Positions 6,275 to 13,016 of a stretch of DNA of 13,016 nucleotides are shown here, piece after piece. Numbering within the stretch: position 1 is the first letter of the stretch; every line of letters starts with the position of its first letter. A program made the translations under genes and the position numbers. Origin of the DNA: Thermoplasmata archaeon (GTDB lineage Archaea > Thermoplasmatota > E2 > UBA9212); assembly GCA_013329495.1 (NCBI GenBank), contig DUKC01000185.1, positions 1-13,016 on the forward strand, given 5' to 3'. The notes beneath the pieces were generated by a model. That model saw only the letters and a list, made by a program, of their open reading frames with translations, did not search any database and was not told the origin of the DNA.

Positions 6275-7489
6275 ATGCTTGATAAGATAAAGAAGTACTC
6301 TTGGTTAATAGATTCGCTGATGGAAGCCAAATGGTCCACAAAAAAAGAGGTGGTTCATAACTTTTTAAATGCGAAGAAAAAGTATGTCCCAAAAGAGAAG
6401 ACTAACGCAAAAGTCGGCGACATCTTAAAATGCGCTCTCTGTCCAAACATGTGCCGATTTGACTGTCCGGTAGCGAGAGTCGGAAACTCAGAAGCCCTCA
6501 CGCCCGCGGCCAAATCTCGGATTGCGTATCTGATGGAAATGGGTGAGATCGATTTTTCAGGAGAATTCGTAGATCTGATGTACAAATGCGCAGGTTGCGA
6601 TGCAAGCAGGGAGTGGTGTCCTTTCGATTTTTCTGTCGAGGATCTGCTGGTTGGAGTTAGAGAAGACATTGTAGACAAGGGTCTGGCGCCTAAAGCGTTG
6701 TTAGAACTCAAAGACAAGCTAGAAAAGAATCACCAGATATACGACCAAAGTTTGATCCCCCCAGATACAGAGGCAGAGAAAGCGAGAATCCTCTACTTTA
6801 TGGGCTGCACAGCGCGTGCAAAAGTCCCTGATGTCGTCAACACAAACATCAAGCTTTTAGAAAAATCTGGATTAGACTTTGCAACAATACCCGATGAATG
6901 GTGTTGCGGCGCTCCCCTCTCAACCCTAGGTTTTAAAGATTCATTCTATAAGTTTGCGGAGCACAATTCAAGATTGATCAACAAGAGCAAGTGCAGAACT
7001 TTGGTCTGCGACTGCCCAGAGTGCGCCTATGTGTTCCGGGAGCTTTATCCCAAGATCGGATTCAGGCTTAAGGCAGAAATTTTGCCGATGAACCAATTCC
7101 TGCTGAGGCTAGTCGAGGAAAATAAGATAAAGCCAGCGGGACTTCAGGGAGAATTCGTTTATCACGATCCCTGCGCACTATCGAGAAAACTAAATGTGTG
7201 CTCAGCACCTAGAGAGTTGCTCAAGAGCATCCCAGGCTTAGAACTCAAAGAAACCTATTTTTCACACAGAGAGACCAGGTGCTGCGGAATGGGCGGCATG
7301 CTCGGAATAACCAATCCAGAAATATCCTCAAAAATAGGAGAGAGCAGAATTTCTGAACTCAAAGAAGTCTGTAGCAACATAGTTACCGCCTGTCCCACCT
7401 GCGAACTGGCGTTCAAGAATGCAAATAAGGACAAAAAAGTCAAGGTGTATGATATATCTGAAGTTTTGCTAAAAAGTTTGGAAAAATGA
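6275..7489 (+). CDS. GlpC/GlcF/HdrD-like iron-sulfur electron-transfer protein
   Basis: A 404-residue electron carrier that likely accepts electrons from the neighbouring flavoproteins. Two ferredoxin-type motifs come first. Cluster 1 is complete (Cys53, 56, 60, 64, CX2CX3CX3CP). Cluster 2 has Cys105, Cys108 and Cys115-Pro, but Ser111 stands where the third cysteine should be. Two CCG domains follow (Cys178, Cys210-211, Cys247/250; Cys300, Cys336-337, Cys373/376), the type that holds a non-cubane cluster in HdrB/HdrD. Length and order match E. coli GlpC (about 396 residues), which anchors the anaerobic glycerol-3-phosphate dehydrogenase. No membrane helix is evident. The ATG starts directly after the preceding stop codon, and its TGA overlaps the next ATG (ATGA), so it is translationally coupled on both sides. 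Whether it serves the GlcD-like protein, the GlpA-like protein or both is open. Confidence 0.88.
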   Translation: MLDKIKKYSWLIDSLMEAKWSTKKEVVHNFLNAKKKYVPKEKTNAKVGDILKCALCPNMCRFDCPVARVGNSEALTPAAKSRIAYLMEMGEIDFSGEFVDLMYKCAGCDASREWCPFDFSVEDLLVGVREDIVDKGLAPKALLELKDKLEKNHQIYDQSLIPPDTEAEKARILYFMGCTARAKVPDVVNTNIKLLEKSGLDFATIPDEWCCGAPLSTLGFKDSFYKFAEHNSRLINKSKCRTLVCDCPECAYVFRELYPKIGFRLKAEILPMNQFLLRLVEENKIKPAGLQGEFVYHDPCALSRKLNVCSAPRELLKSIPGLELKETYFSHRETRCCGMGGMLGITNPEISSKIGESRISELKEVCSNIVTACPTCELAFKNANKDKKVKVYDISEVLLKSLEK

Positions 7490-9270
7490 ACGACAAAAAT
7501 CCAAGAGTTATTAAAAAAATCCAAAAAACGTTTGCAAAGATGAGTTTTCCCAACATCGAAGTCTCGTTAGAGGGCGATGTGGTTCACCTTGAGGGCTCAG
7601 TCGACTCCTGGGACGATGTTGTCAGATTGGGCTATCAAGCTGGTAAGTTTAAGGGTGTTGGTGAGATTGTAAACAATGTTAAGGTAAAAGGTATCGTTCC
7701 AAAAAAAGAGGCAAGGCAAAAAAAGAAATTAACCACAAAGATTTATCCTCCCAAGCTTCCCAAAAAAGCAGACGTTGTGGTAGTTGGTGGCGGTGTGGTT
7801 GGCTGCTGCATAGCCAGAGAACTTTCTCGGTACAACCTTGAGGTGGTTCTGTTGGAGAAAGAGTGGGATGTGGGGATGGGGGCAAGCAAGGCCAACAGCG
7901 CTCAGGTCCACACAGGCATAGGAGAGGATTCAGGCACTCTAAAAAAAGAACTCTGTGCTAAATCATGGCCAATGTATGAGAAGCTGACAGAAGAATTGGA
8001 CGTACCATATTTGCGAAATGGCCTCTTGGTTGTGATGACCAAAGACACTTTTTCGGGAAAGATGCCTTCCTTTGTTGGGAATTTTTTGTCAAAGTATCTG
8101 ATCCCTCCCTTTGTTGTACGAAAGGGCAAGATTGTTGGGGACAAACCCAGGGTCGTAAAAAGGAAAGAACTGCTGGAAATGGAGCCCAACCTAACTCCTC
8201 GGGCTCTGGTCGGCGTTTTTCATCCGGGTTATGCTCTGGTTTGTCCATTCCGCCTGACCATCGCCCTCGCAGAAAATGCGGTTCAGAACGGGGCCAAGGT
8301 TTTTCTCGATACTGAGGTCACAGGTGTTCTGGTTGAAGACAAGAAGGTAAAGGGAGTTGTTACAAATCGTGGGATGATAGAAGCCTCCTTTGTCATCAAC
8401 GCAGCCGGCGTCTTTTCCGACGACGTTGCTGCGATGGCCGGAGCCAAAGAATTCACGATTCATCCCAGGAAAGGCGTCATACTTCTCTTTGATAAGGAAA
8501 TGGAGTCCTACATCACCCATCAGGTGAGCCTGTTGAAATTTCCAAGAGATCCACACACCAAGGGTGGTGCGGTTCTCATGACCGTGGATGGAAACATAAA
8601 CTGGGGTCCAAGCGCGGTAGAAATTCCAGACAAAAATGGCAGAGAGGTGTCGAAGGAGGAAATCGATTGGGTCTTCGAAAAATACTCTTCCGCCCTTCCA
8701 AATTTCCCAAAGAGCTCAATCATAAAATTTTTCTCAGGTATCAGGGCACCAACCTACAAAGAGGACTTTTACATCAAACCAGCTAAGAACGTCCGAGGGT
8801 TTGTGAATGTGGCTGGCATACAATCCCCTGGACTGACTGCAGCTCCAGCCATCGCGGAACTAGCTTTAGACATTTTGCGGGAACAGGGTCTAGAAATGGA
8901 AGAAAAAGAGGATTTCAACCCTGTTCGAGAAGGCATACCAATCTTTGAGAAGTTGAGCTCAGAAAAGAAAAGAGAGCAGATAGAGCAAAATCCTCTCTAC
9001 GGAAAGATTGTCTGTCGATGCGAGCATGTCACGGAGGGTGAGATTGTGGATGCCATACATTCTCCTCTGCCTGCGGTCACGGTTGATGCTGTTAAGTACA
9101 GAACAAGAGCAGGCTCAGGCAGGTGCCAAGCAGGATTCTGCGGTCCGAGAGTGGCAAGGATCCTTGCCAGAGAGTTGGGCATTTCTGAGGAAGAAGTGAT
9201 GCAGAAGGGAGACGGATCAAACCTGTTCATGAAGAGCAAGGTAAGAAAGAGGGGAGGCAAGCATGCATGA
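7486..9270 (+). CDS. GlpA-type FAD dehydrogenase with N-terminal BON-like and C-terminal BFD [2Fe-2S] domains
   Basis: A 594-residue flavoprotein of the DAO/COG0579 type, usually annotated as glycerol-3-phosphate dehydrogenase GlpA or L-2-hydroxyglutarate oxidase-like. The FAD-binding start is ADVVVVGGGVVG (95-106), followed by GASKANSAQVHTG (132-144). Near the end lies a BFD-type [2Fe-2S] site, Cys510-X-Cys512-X34-Cys547-X4-Cys552, as in GlpA. Residues 1-70, before the flavin domain, fit a BON domain (VSLEGDVVHLEGSV, then GVGEIVNNVKV). I do not recall BON as usual in this family. The ATGA overlap with the preceding gene fixes the start at 7486 and includes this domain. It should oxidise a polyol phosphate made by the kinase four genes on, most simply sn-glycerol 3-phosphate to dihydroxyacetone phosphate, passing electrons to the GlpC-like protein. 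The substrate is inferred from context. Confidence 0.88.
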   Translation: MNDKNPRVIKKIQKTFAKMSFPNIEVSLEGDVVHLEGSVDSWDDVVRLGYQAGKFKGVGEIVNNVKVKGIVPKKEARQKKKLTTKIYPPKLPKKADVVVVGGGVVGCCIARELSRYNLEVVLLEKEWDVGMGASKANSAQVHTGIGEDSGTLKKELCAKSWPMYEKLTEELDVPYLRNGLLVVMTKDTFSGKMPSFVGNFLSKYLIPPFVVRKGKIVGDKPRVVKRKELLEMEPNLTPRALVGVFHPGYALVCPFRLTIALAENAVQNGAKVFLDTEVTGVLVEDKKVKGVVTNRGMIEASFVINAAGVFSDDVAAMAGAKEFTIHPRKGVILLFDKEMESYITHQVSLLKFPRDPHTKGGAVLMTVDGNINWGPSAVEIPDKNGREVSKEEIDWVFEKYSSALPNFPKSSIIKFFSGIRAPTYKEDFYIKPAKNVRGFVNVAGIQSPGLTAAPAIAELALDILREQGLEMEEKEDFNPVREGIPIFEKLSSEKKREQIEQNPLYGKIVCRCEHVTEGEIVDAIHSPLPAVTVDAVKYRTRAGSGRCQAGFCGPRVARILARELGISEEEVMQKGDGSNLFMKSKVRKRGGKHA

Positions 9271-10528
9271 AGTGGATGTAGTGGTTATAGGGGGTGGCCC
9301 AGCGGGCATGGCAGCAGCCATAAGTGCATACGAAAGCGGAATAGAAGACGTCTGGCTGCTTGAGAGGGATTACTGGGTTGGTGGAATCCTCCCGCAATGC
9401 ATACACGACGGCTTCGGAAATTTTGTTTTTGGCGAGATGCTAACTGGATCCGAATACGCTCAGAGATACATAAACAAACTCAGAGAAACCGGCGTGAAAG
9501 TGAGGCCCAACACAATGGTTCTGAAAATAGATCAAAACAGGGAAATAACGGCAGTCAACCCTTCGGATGGCTTGATCGAAGTAAAAGCAAAAACAATCAT
9601 TCTTTCAATGGGATGTCGTGAAAGGACCCGATATCAAGTCCTAATACCTGGAAGCAGGCCCGCCGGAATTTACACCGCAGGAGTAATTCAGAGGTATATA
9701 AACATTGAAGGATTAATGCCTGGTAAAAAGGTAGTCATACTCGGCTCAGGCGACGTTGGAATGATCATGGCCAGAAGACTAACGCTGGAAGGTGCAAAGG
9801 TAAAAGGTGTGTATGAAATCACGAAAACTCCGGGAGGCCTGACGAGAAATGTTGTTCAATGCTTGGAGGATTATAACATACCACTCCATCTATCCCACAC
9901 AATCACCAACATAACCGGCAGATACAGAGTTGAGGGCGTGACCGTAGCAGAGGTTGACTCAGAGTTAAGACCAATCAAAGAAACGGAGAGGTACGTTCCT
10001 TGTGACACCGTTGTTCTGTCTGTGGGGTTGATTCCTGAAAACGAACTCTCCAAAATGGCCGGCGTAGAGATAGAAGAAAAAACGAAAGGTCCCACTGTAG
10101 ATGAGCAGATGCAGACCTCAGTTCCGGGCATCTTTGCTTGCGGGAATGTTGTCAATGTGTATGATCTTGTTGATGATGTTTCGGAGTCGGCAGAGAGGGC
10201 AGGAAAGGGTGTTGCAGCCTCTATAGGCGGCAAATTGGAGAGAAGAAAAACCCCAATACGTGTGAAGACGGGAAGAAACGTCAACTATATAGTCCCCCAG
10301 ATCATACGCAATAAGAACTTGAACGAAAGTACGAGATTCTACTTCAGAGTCAAAGAGACGGAGAAGAGTGTTGGGGTTGTTGTTTCGGCCAATGGAGATA
10401 AATTGCTTGAAAAAAGAGAAAGAATTGTTAGACCCCCCGAGATGGTTAGGATAAACGTCCCTCCAGACACTTTAGACAAAATCAAGGGTGATGAACTAAC
10501 AATTGATGTGGAGGAAAGGAAAAAATGA
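9263..10528 (+). CDS. FAD/NAD(P)-binding oxidoreductase, GlpB-position subunit
   Basis: A 421-residue flavoprotein of the pyridine-nucleotide-disulfide oxidoreductase type. It has an FAD site GGGPAG (10-15), a second dinucleotide site GSGDVG (161-166) and the C-terminal flavin motif GIFACGNVVNVYDLVDD (289-305). GGILPQCIHDGFG (40-52, Cys46) sits where disulfide reductases carry redox residues, but there is no CXXC pair. The last 95 residues form a separate, probably beta-rich domain. Proteins of this kind are regularly found between a GlpA homologue and a DUF1667 protein in bacterial and archaeal glycerol gene clusters, so it probably replaces GlpB and may link the complex to NAD(P)H. The ATG at 9263 is preceded by GGGGAGG (9251-9257) and overlaps the previous gene by 8 bp. 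Its stop overlaps the next ATG. Confidence 0.87.
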   Translation: MHEVDVVVIGGGPAGMAAAISAYESGIEDVWLLERDYWVGGILPQCIHDGFGNFVFGEMLTGSEYAQRYINKLRETGVKVRPNTMVLKIDQNREITAVNPSDGLIEVKAKTIILSMGCRERTRYQVLIPGSRPAGIYTAGVIQRYINIEGLMPGKKVVILGSGDVGMIMARRLTLEGAKVKGVYEITKTPGGLTRNVVQCLEDYNIPLHLSHTITNITGRYRVEGVTVAEVDSELRPIKETERYVPCDTVVLSVGLIPENELSKMAGVEIEEKTKGPTVDEQMQTSVPGIFACGNVVNVYDLVDDVSESAERAGKGVAASIGGKLERRKTPIRVKTGRNVNYIVPQIIRNKNLNESTRFYFRVKETEKSVGVVVSANGDKLLEKRERIVRPPEMVRINVPPDTLDKIKGDELTIDVEERKK

Positions 10529-10914
10529 AGAAAAGCTACTTCGTTACTTGCACTCTTTGCCCCATGGGATGCAGAATAGAAGTGGTTGTGGAAGACGGCA
10601 AGATATTGGAAATTAAAGGTAACGAATGCAAAAAAGGGGAAAAATACGCAATAGATGAGTTCTCCAATCCCTGTCGAATACTCACAACCACCGTTCGAAT
10701 CCAAGGAGGGCTGCTCCCCAAATTGCCTGTTCGCAGCACCGAGCCGATACCCAAAAAGTTGATACCCTCAGGCGTAAAAGAAGTCAAAAAAGCTAAAGTA
10801 AAAGCTCCCGTTAATTATGGCGATGTAATACTCAGAAACATTTTTAATCTGGGAGTGGATATAGTTTCGTCTCGTGATCTCGAAAAAGAAAATAAGGAGA
10901 AAAAAAATGGATAA
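10525..10914 (+). CDS. DUF1667 family protein with a predicted [4Fe-4S] site
   Basis: A 129-residue protein of the DUF1667/COG3862 type. The N-terminus has Cys9-X2-Cys12-X3-Cys16 and Cys35 in GNECKKG, a spacing like the [4Fe-4S] domain at the start of molybdopterin oxidoreductases, but no molybdopterin domain follows. The middle has the family's conserved stretch of TTTVRIQGG and LPVRSTEPIPK, then PVNYGDVI. The last 15 residues are charged and probably disordered. DUF1667 proteins accompany GlpA and its FAD partner, and the likely role is a small electron-transfer or assembly subunit of that complex; this has not been shown by the sequence. It starts within an ATGA overlap and its end overlaps the kinase start by 8 bp. 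Confidence 0.85.
   Translation: MKKSYFVTCTLCPMGCRIEVVVEDGKILEIKGNECKKGEKYAIDEFSNPCRILTTTVRIQGGLLPKLPVRSTEPIPKKLIPSGVKEVKKAKVKAPVNYGDVILRNIFNLGVDIVSSRDLEKENKEKKNG
10894..10899 (+). promoter_or_regulatory. Shine-Dalgarno site that sets the kinase start
   Basis: AAGGAG lies 7 nt before the ATG at 10907, inside the 3' end of the DUF1667 gene. It favours ATG 10907 over the in-frame GTG at 10874, which would add a Lys/Arg-rich tail of 11 residues before the FGGY fold. Confidence 0.7.
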
Positions 10915-12472
10915 AAAGTATATTTTGGTGAATGATGTCGGAACCACGGGAGTTAGGTCCGTGATTATAGACAAGGACACCAACATCGTATCTGAAGCAT
11001 ATGAAGAAGTCCCCCATATCTATCCAGAGCCTGGTTGGGTTGAGCAGGACCCGGGAGAAATATGGGAAAAGTGTCTCAAGGTGACAAAGAAGGCAATGTC
11101 TGATGCAAAGCTGACCTCAAAGGAAATTGCGGCAATTGGAATAGCAACGCAGAGAGCGACCAACGTTCTCTGGGATAAGAAGACTGGAACGCCTGTTTAT
11201 AACGCGATCAGCTGGCAAGACACCAGAACCGCCAAGTTGTGCGAGGAAATTAGTCAGCAAACGAGTCTGAAGCTTGTTCGGGGAATTGGACGTGTGATCA
11301 CTGAATTGTCAAGTGCAGTCAAATTCCTGAGAAAAAGCAGGGCGATTAGGATGCTGATTACTGCATCCCACTTGTCGCTCACGCCAGAAATGTCCACCCC
11401 CCATGTTAGATGGGTGCTTGACAATGTGAAAGGGGCAAATGAGAAAGCAAAAAAAGGCGACCTTCTCTTTGGAACTCTGGACACATGGCTCGTTTGGAAA
11501 TACACAGAAGGAAAGGTCCATGCGACCGATTTTTCAAACATCAGCTGCACAGGCATGTTTGATCCCTTTAGTTTGAAGTGGAGCAACACGCTCCTGAAGC
11601 CCTTCAAATTGCCAAAAGAGATCAAATTGCCGGAAATCAAAGAAACGAGCGATGACTATGGAAAAACAACGCTTTTAGGTGAGCCAATTCCAATCACTTC
11701 TGTTGTTGCAGACCAACAATCCGCCCTCTTTGCTGAGGCCTGTTTCGGGAAGGGTGATGTAAAATGCACAAACGGCACTGGGACATTCATAGACATGAAC
11801 ACTGGACACGAGCCCATGGCATCGGTTCATAAGATGACGCCCATGATAGCCTGGAAGCTAAACGGTAAGGTCACCTATCAGCTTGAAGGGATTGTCAACA
11901 CAACAGGTTCTGTGGTCCAATGGCTGCGGGACGACCTTCGGATCATAAGCAGTGCAGGGGAGACCGAAAAGCTGGCGAAAAGCGTGGAAGACACCAAAGG
12001 GGTTTATATGGTCCCCGCATTTGCTGGTTTATCCTCGCCCCATTGGGACCCTTATGCCAGAGGAACAATACTGGGTTTGACAAGAGGTGCAAAAAAGGAG
12101 CATCTTGTAAGGGCGACATTGGAATCTATCGCGTATCGGTGCAGGGACATAATGCTTGCGATGATAGAAGACACAGGAATCGAAGTCAGGATGATAAAGG
12201 CAGATGGGAGTGCTTCCCAAAATGACTTCATCCTGCAGTTTATGGCTGATATGCTCCATGTTGATGTTGAAAGGCCAAAGATACTGGAAGCGACAGCTCT
12301 CGGGGCGGCGTACTTTGCTGGGTTGCGTGTTGGATACTGGAAATCTCAAGACGAGCTTAAAAAATACCGCAAAGTCGACAAGAGATTCTCGCCAAAAATG
12401 AGTGCAAAGAAGAGAGAAGAACTCTATGAAGATTGGGAGAGAGCTGTTGAAAGAGCGTTGGATTGGGCATAA
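10907..12472 (+). CDS. FGGY-family kinase, glycerol kinase-like with altered substrate pocket
   Basis: A 521-residue sugar/polyol kinase of the FGGY family, overall most like glycerol kinase GlpK. Seen: the phosphate loop DVGTTGVRS (10-18), ATQRATNVLWD (80-90), NAISWQDTRT (99-108), FGTLDTWLVWK (188-198), VADQQSALF (267-275, Asp269 as catalytic base), NGTGTF (289-294) and the C-terminal ADGSASQND and TALGAAYFAG motifs. Residues Arg83, Trp103, Asp269 and Phe294 match the glycerol-binding Arg83, Trp103, Asp245 and Phe270 of E. coli GlpK. Glu84 is replaced by Ala84, and the Tyr135 position appears to be Glu161, after an insertion of about 26 residues (roughly 120-150). The ATP half is normal, so the enzyme is probably active, but glycerol may not be its best substrate. 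It closes the operon and overlaps the DUF1667 gene by 8 bp. Calling it glpK would be over-precise. Confidence 0.87.
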   Translation: MDKKYILVNDVGTTGVRSVIIDKDTNIVSEAYEEVPHIYPEPGWVEQDPGEIWEKCLKVTKKAMSDAKLTSKEIAAIGIATQRATNVLWDKKTGTPVYNAISWQDTRTAKLCEEISQQTSLKLVRGIGRVITELSSAVKFLRKSRAIRMLITASHLSLTPEMSTPHVRWVLDNVKGANEKAKKGDLLFGTLDTWLVWKYTEGKVHATDFSNISCTGMFDPFSLKWSNTLLKPFKLPKEIKLPEIKETSDDYGKTTLLGEPIPITSVVADQQSALFAEACFGKGDVKCTNGTGTFIDMNTGHEPMASVHKMTPMIAWKLNGKVTYQLEGIVNTTGSVVQWLRDDLRIISSAGETEKLAKSVEDTKGVYMVPAFAGLSSPHWDPYARGTILGLTRGAKKEHLVRATLESIAYRCRDIMLAMIEDTGIEVRMIKADGSASQNDFILQFMADMLHVDVERPKILEATALGAAYFAGLRVGYWKSQDELKKYRKVDKRFSPKMSAKKREELYEDWERAVERALDWA

Positions 12473-12521
12473 TGAGCACTTTGCAAGACTCAGTCTTTGC
12501 ATAGCATTAAATAAGTGCTCA
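12473..12521. repeat. 9-bp perfect inverted repeat enclosing a second hairpin
   Basis: Immediately after the kinase stop codon, TGAGCACTT (12473-12481) and AAGTGCTCA (12513-12521) are exact reverse complements. Between them GCAAGA...TC-T-TTGC (12483-12500) forms an inner stem with one bulged T. The two-storey fold is stronger than expected by chance and could stabilise the 3' end of the operon mRNA or bind a protein. Confidence 0.55.
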
Positions 12522-12549
12522 CCCTCATTTACCTCTATGGAGGCGATAC

Positions 12550-12587
12550 TGCTAAGTTCACTAGCACTCCCTTTTTCTTCTTGTTTA
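12550..12587 (+). terminator. Likely operon terminator: hairpin and T-rich tract
   Basis: TGCTA (12550-12554) pairs with TAGCA (12562-12566) and is followed by CTCC, a run of five T and TTCTTCTTGTTT. Archaeal transcription commonly ends in T-rich tracts, with or without a hairpin. The position, about 80-115 bp after the kinase stop and before the next gene, fits the end of the redox operon. Confidence 0.5.
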
Positions 12588-12655
12588 GACGATTTTTAGA
12601 CAGGAGTAAAAAACCTGCAAAAAAGAGTCGACAGCAAGAGAGGAGAATCAACTTC

Positions 12656-12665
12656 CTTATAAAAA
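12656..12665 (+). promoter_or_regulatory. TATA-like element before the last gene
   Basis: CTTATAAAAA resembles an archaeal TATA box, but its centre is only about 18 bp before the ATG at 12679, shorter than the usual 25-28 bp. Either the true promoter is elsewhere or the start codon is misplaced. Confidence 0.3.
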
Positions 12666-12678
12666 CTAAAGAGGTAAA

Positions 12679-13016
12679 ATGCCGTTCGGAAAATATTCGT
12701 TGAAAGGATCTGATGAAGAGAGCGCATGGGAAGGAAACAAAATCACAGGAAGACACTGGGGGACGCCTATCGGAGAGCTTAAGATAGATAACACCTATTC
12801 CGATGACTGGTCAACGATCGAAGGCACGTTGAAACCTAAGATACCCGGGATAAAAGGAAAATATTTCATGAAGCGTGTAAAAGTGAGTGACGAGGAAGTG
12901 GTCTATGAAGGACATTCTAAGATGATGGGCTTCAAGACACCACTACGAATGATCGTAAGAAAGAACAAGATTATTAATACTGGAATTGGAGAGGCTGAGG
13001 AAATAGAAGAAGCGAA
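12679..13016 (+). CDS. Unrecognised protein, 5' part only (runs off the right edge)
   Basis: An ATG at 12679 opens a frame of 112 codons that is still open at the window end. An in-frame stop at 12667-12669 limits the start, and AGAGGT precedes the ATG at a short distance. The visible part (MPFGKYSLKG..., ...GHSKMMGFKTPLRM..., ...EAEEIEEA) is soluble, charged and rich in Lys and Glu. It has no signal peptide, no cysteine and no motif I can assign. The frame looks coding because it stays open, uses codons like its neighbours and sits after the operon terminator. Its function cannot be stated. Confidence 0.65.
   Translation, partial: MPFGKYSLKGSDEESAWEGNKITGRHWGTPIGELKIDNTYSDDWSTIEGTLKPKIPGIKGKYFMKRVKVSDEEVVYEGHSKMMGFKTPLRMIVRKNKIINTGIGEAEEIEEA

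Noticed and set aside
7679..7885. Possibility that the BON-like segment is a separate gene from the flavoprotein
   Set aside because: The frame is continuous from 7486 to 9270, with no stop or internal ribosome site between the BON-like segment and the flavin domain.
8191..8556. A 121-codon antisense frame inside the GlpA-like gene (others like it occur at 9871-10284, 11254-11640 and 12029-12502)
   Set aside because: They are antisense to strongly conserved genes with clear motifs. Their translations look like mirror-frame sequence and they lack start signals.
10874..10906. GTG start for the kinase at 10874
   Set aside because: It adds 11 mostly basic residues encoded by the Shine-Dalgarno region itself. 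ATG 10907 has AAGGAG at 7 nt, and E. coli GlpK numbering matches from there.

Overview
The window looks archaeal. Several genes have an A/T-rich TATA element centred about 25-28 bp upstream of their ATG, so their transcripts would be almost leaderless. Genes inside operons instead carry Shine-Dalgarno sequences or overlap the preceding gene. Three predicted lipoproteins with short N-terminal signal peptides are present. I cannot place the lineage below 'archaeon'. No rRNA, tRNA, insertion sequence or CRISPR array was seen.

Left part, minus strand (1-3490). A lipoprotein-type M20D amidohydrolase of the AbgB type (67-1647) and a rhomboid serine protease (1873-2526) come first. A PsbP-like lipoprotein (2592 to about 3210) follows, whose start appears shifted out of frame in a run of seven A. 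A 53-codon small ORF (3329-3490) lies upstream of it behind a well-placed TATA box. The intergenic stretch up to 3835 holds several inverted repeats.

Middle and right, plus strand. A lipoprotein of unrecognised function (3836-4693) is followed by a tight six-gene operon (4811-12472). Its genes are, in order: an FAD-linked oxidase resembling alkyl-DHAP synthase or GlcD; a GlpC/HdrD-like iron-sulfur protein with two CCG domains; a GlpA-type flavoprotein with a C-terminal BFD [2Fe-2S] domain and an unusual N-terminal BON-like domain; a pyridine-nucleotide-disulfide-type FAD oxidoreductase; a DUF1667 protein with a predicted [4Fe-4S] site; and a GlpK-type FGGY kinase. Every junction abuts or overlaps. 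The parsimonious reading is a polyol (glycerol-like) kinase feeding a multi-subunit flavin/iron-sulfur polyol-phosphate dehydrogenase, with the GlpC-like protein passing electrons onward and the GlcD-like flavoprotein oxidising a second hydroxy-acid or related substrate through it.

Several details separate this operon from textbook glycerol catabolism. The kinase lacks two of the glycerol-contacting residues of E. coli GlpK and has an insertion of about 26 residues. The iron-sulfur protein has Ser in place of one cluster cysteine. The GlpA protein carries the BON-like domain. No glycerol facilitator gene lies in the window. The operon ends in a strong inverted repeat and a T-rich terminator-like region. 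A final unrecognised gene (from 12679) runs off the window edge.
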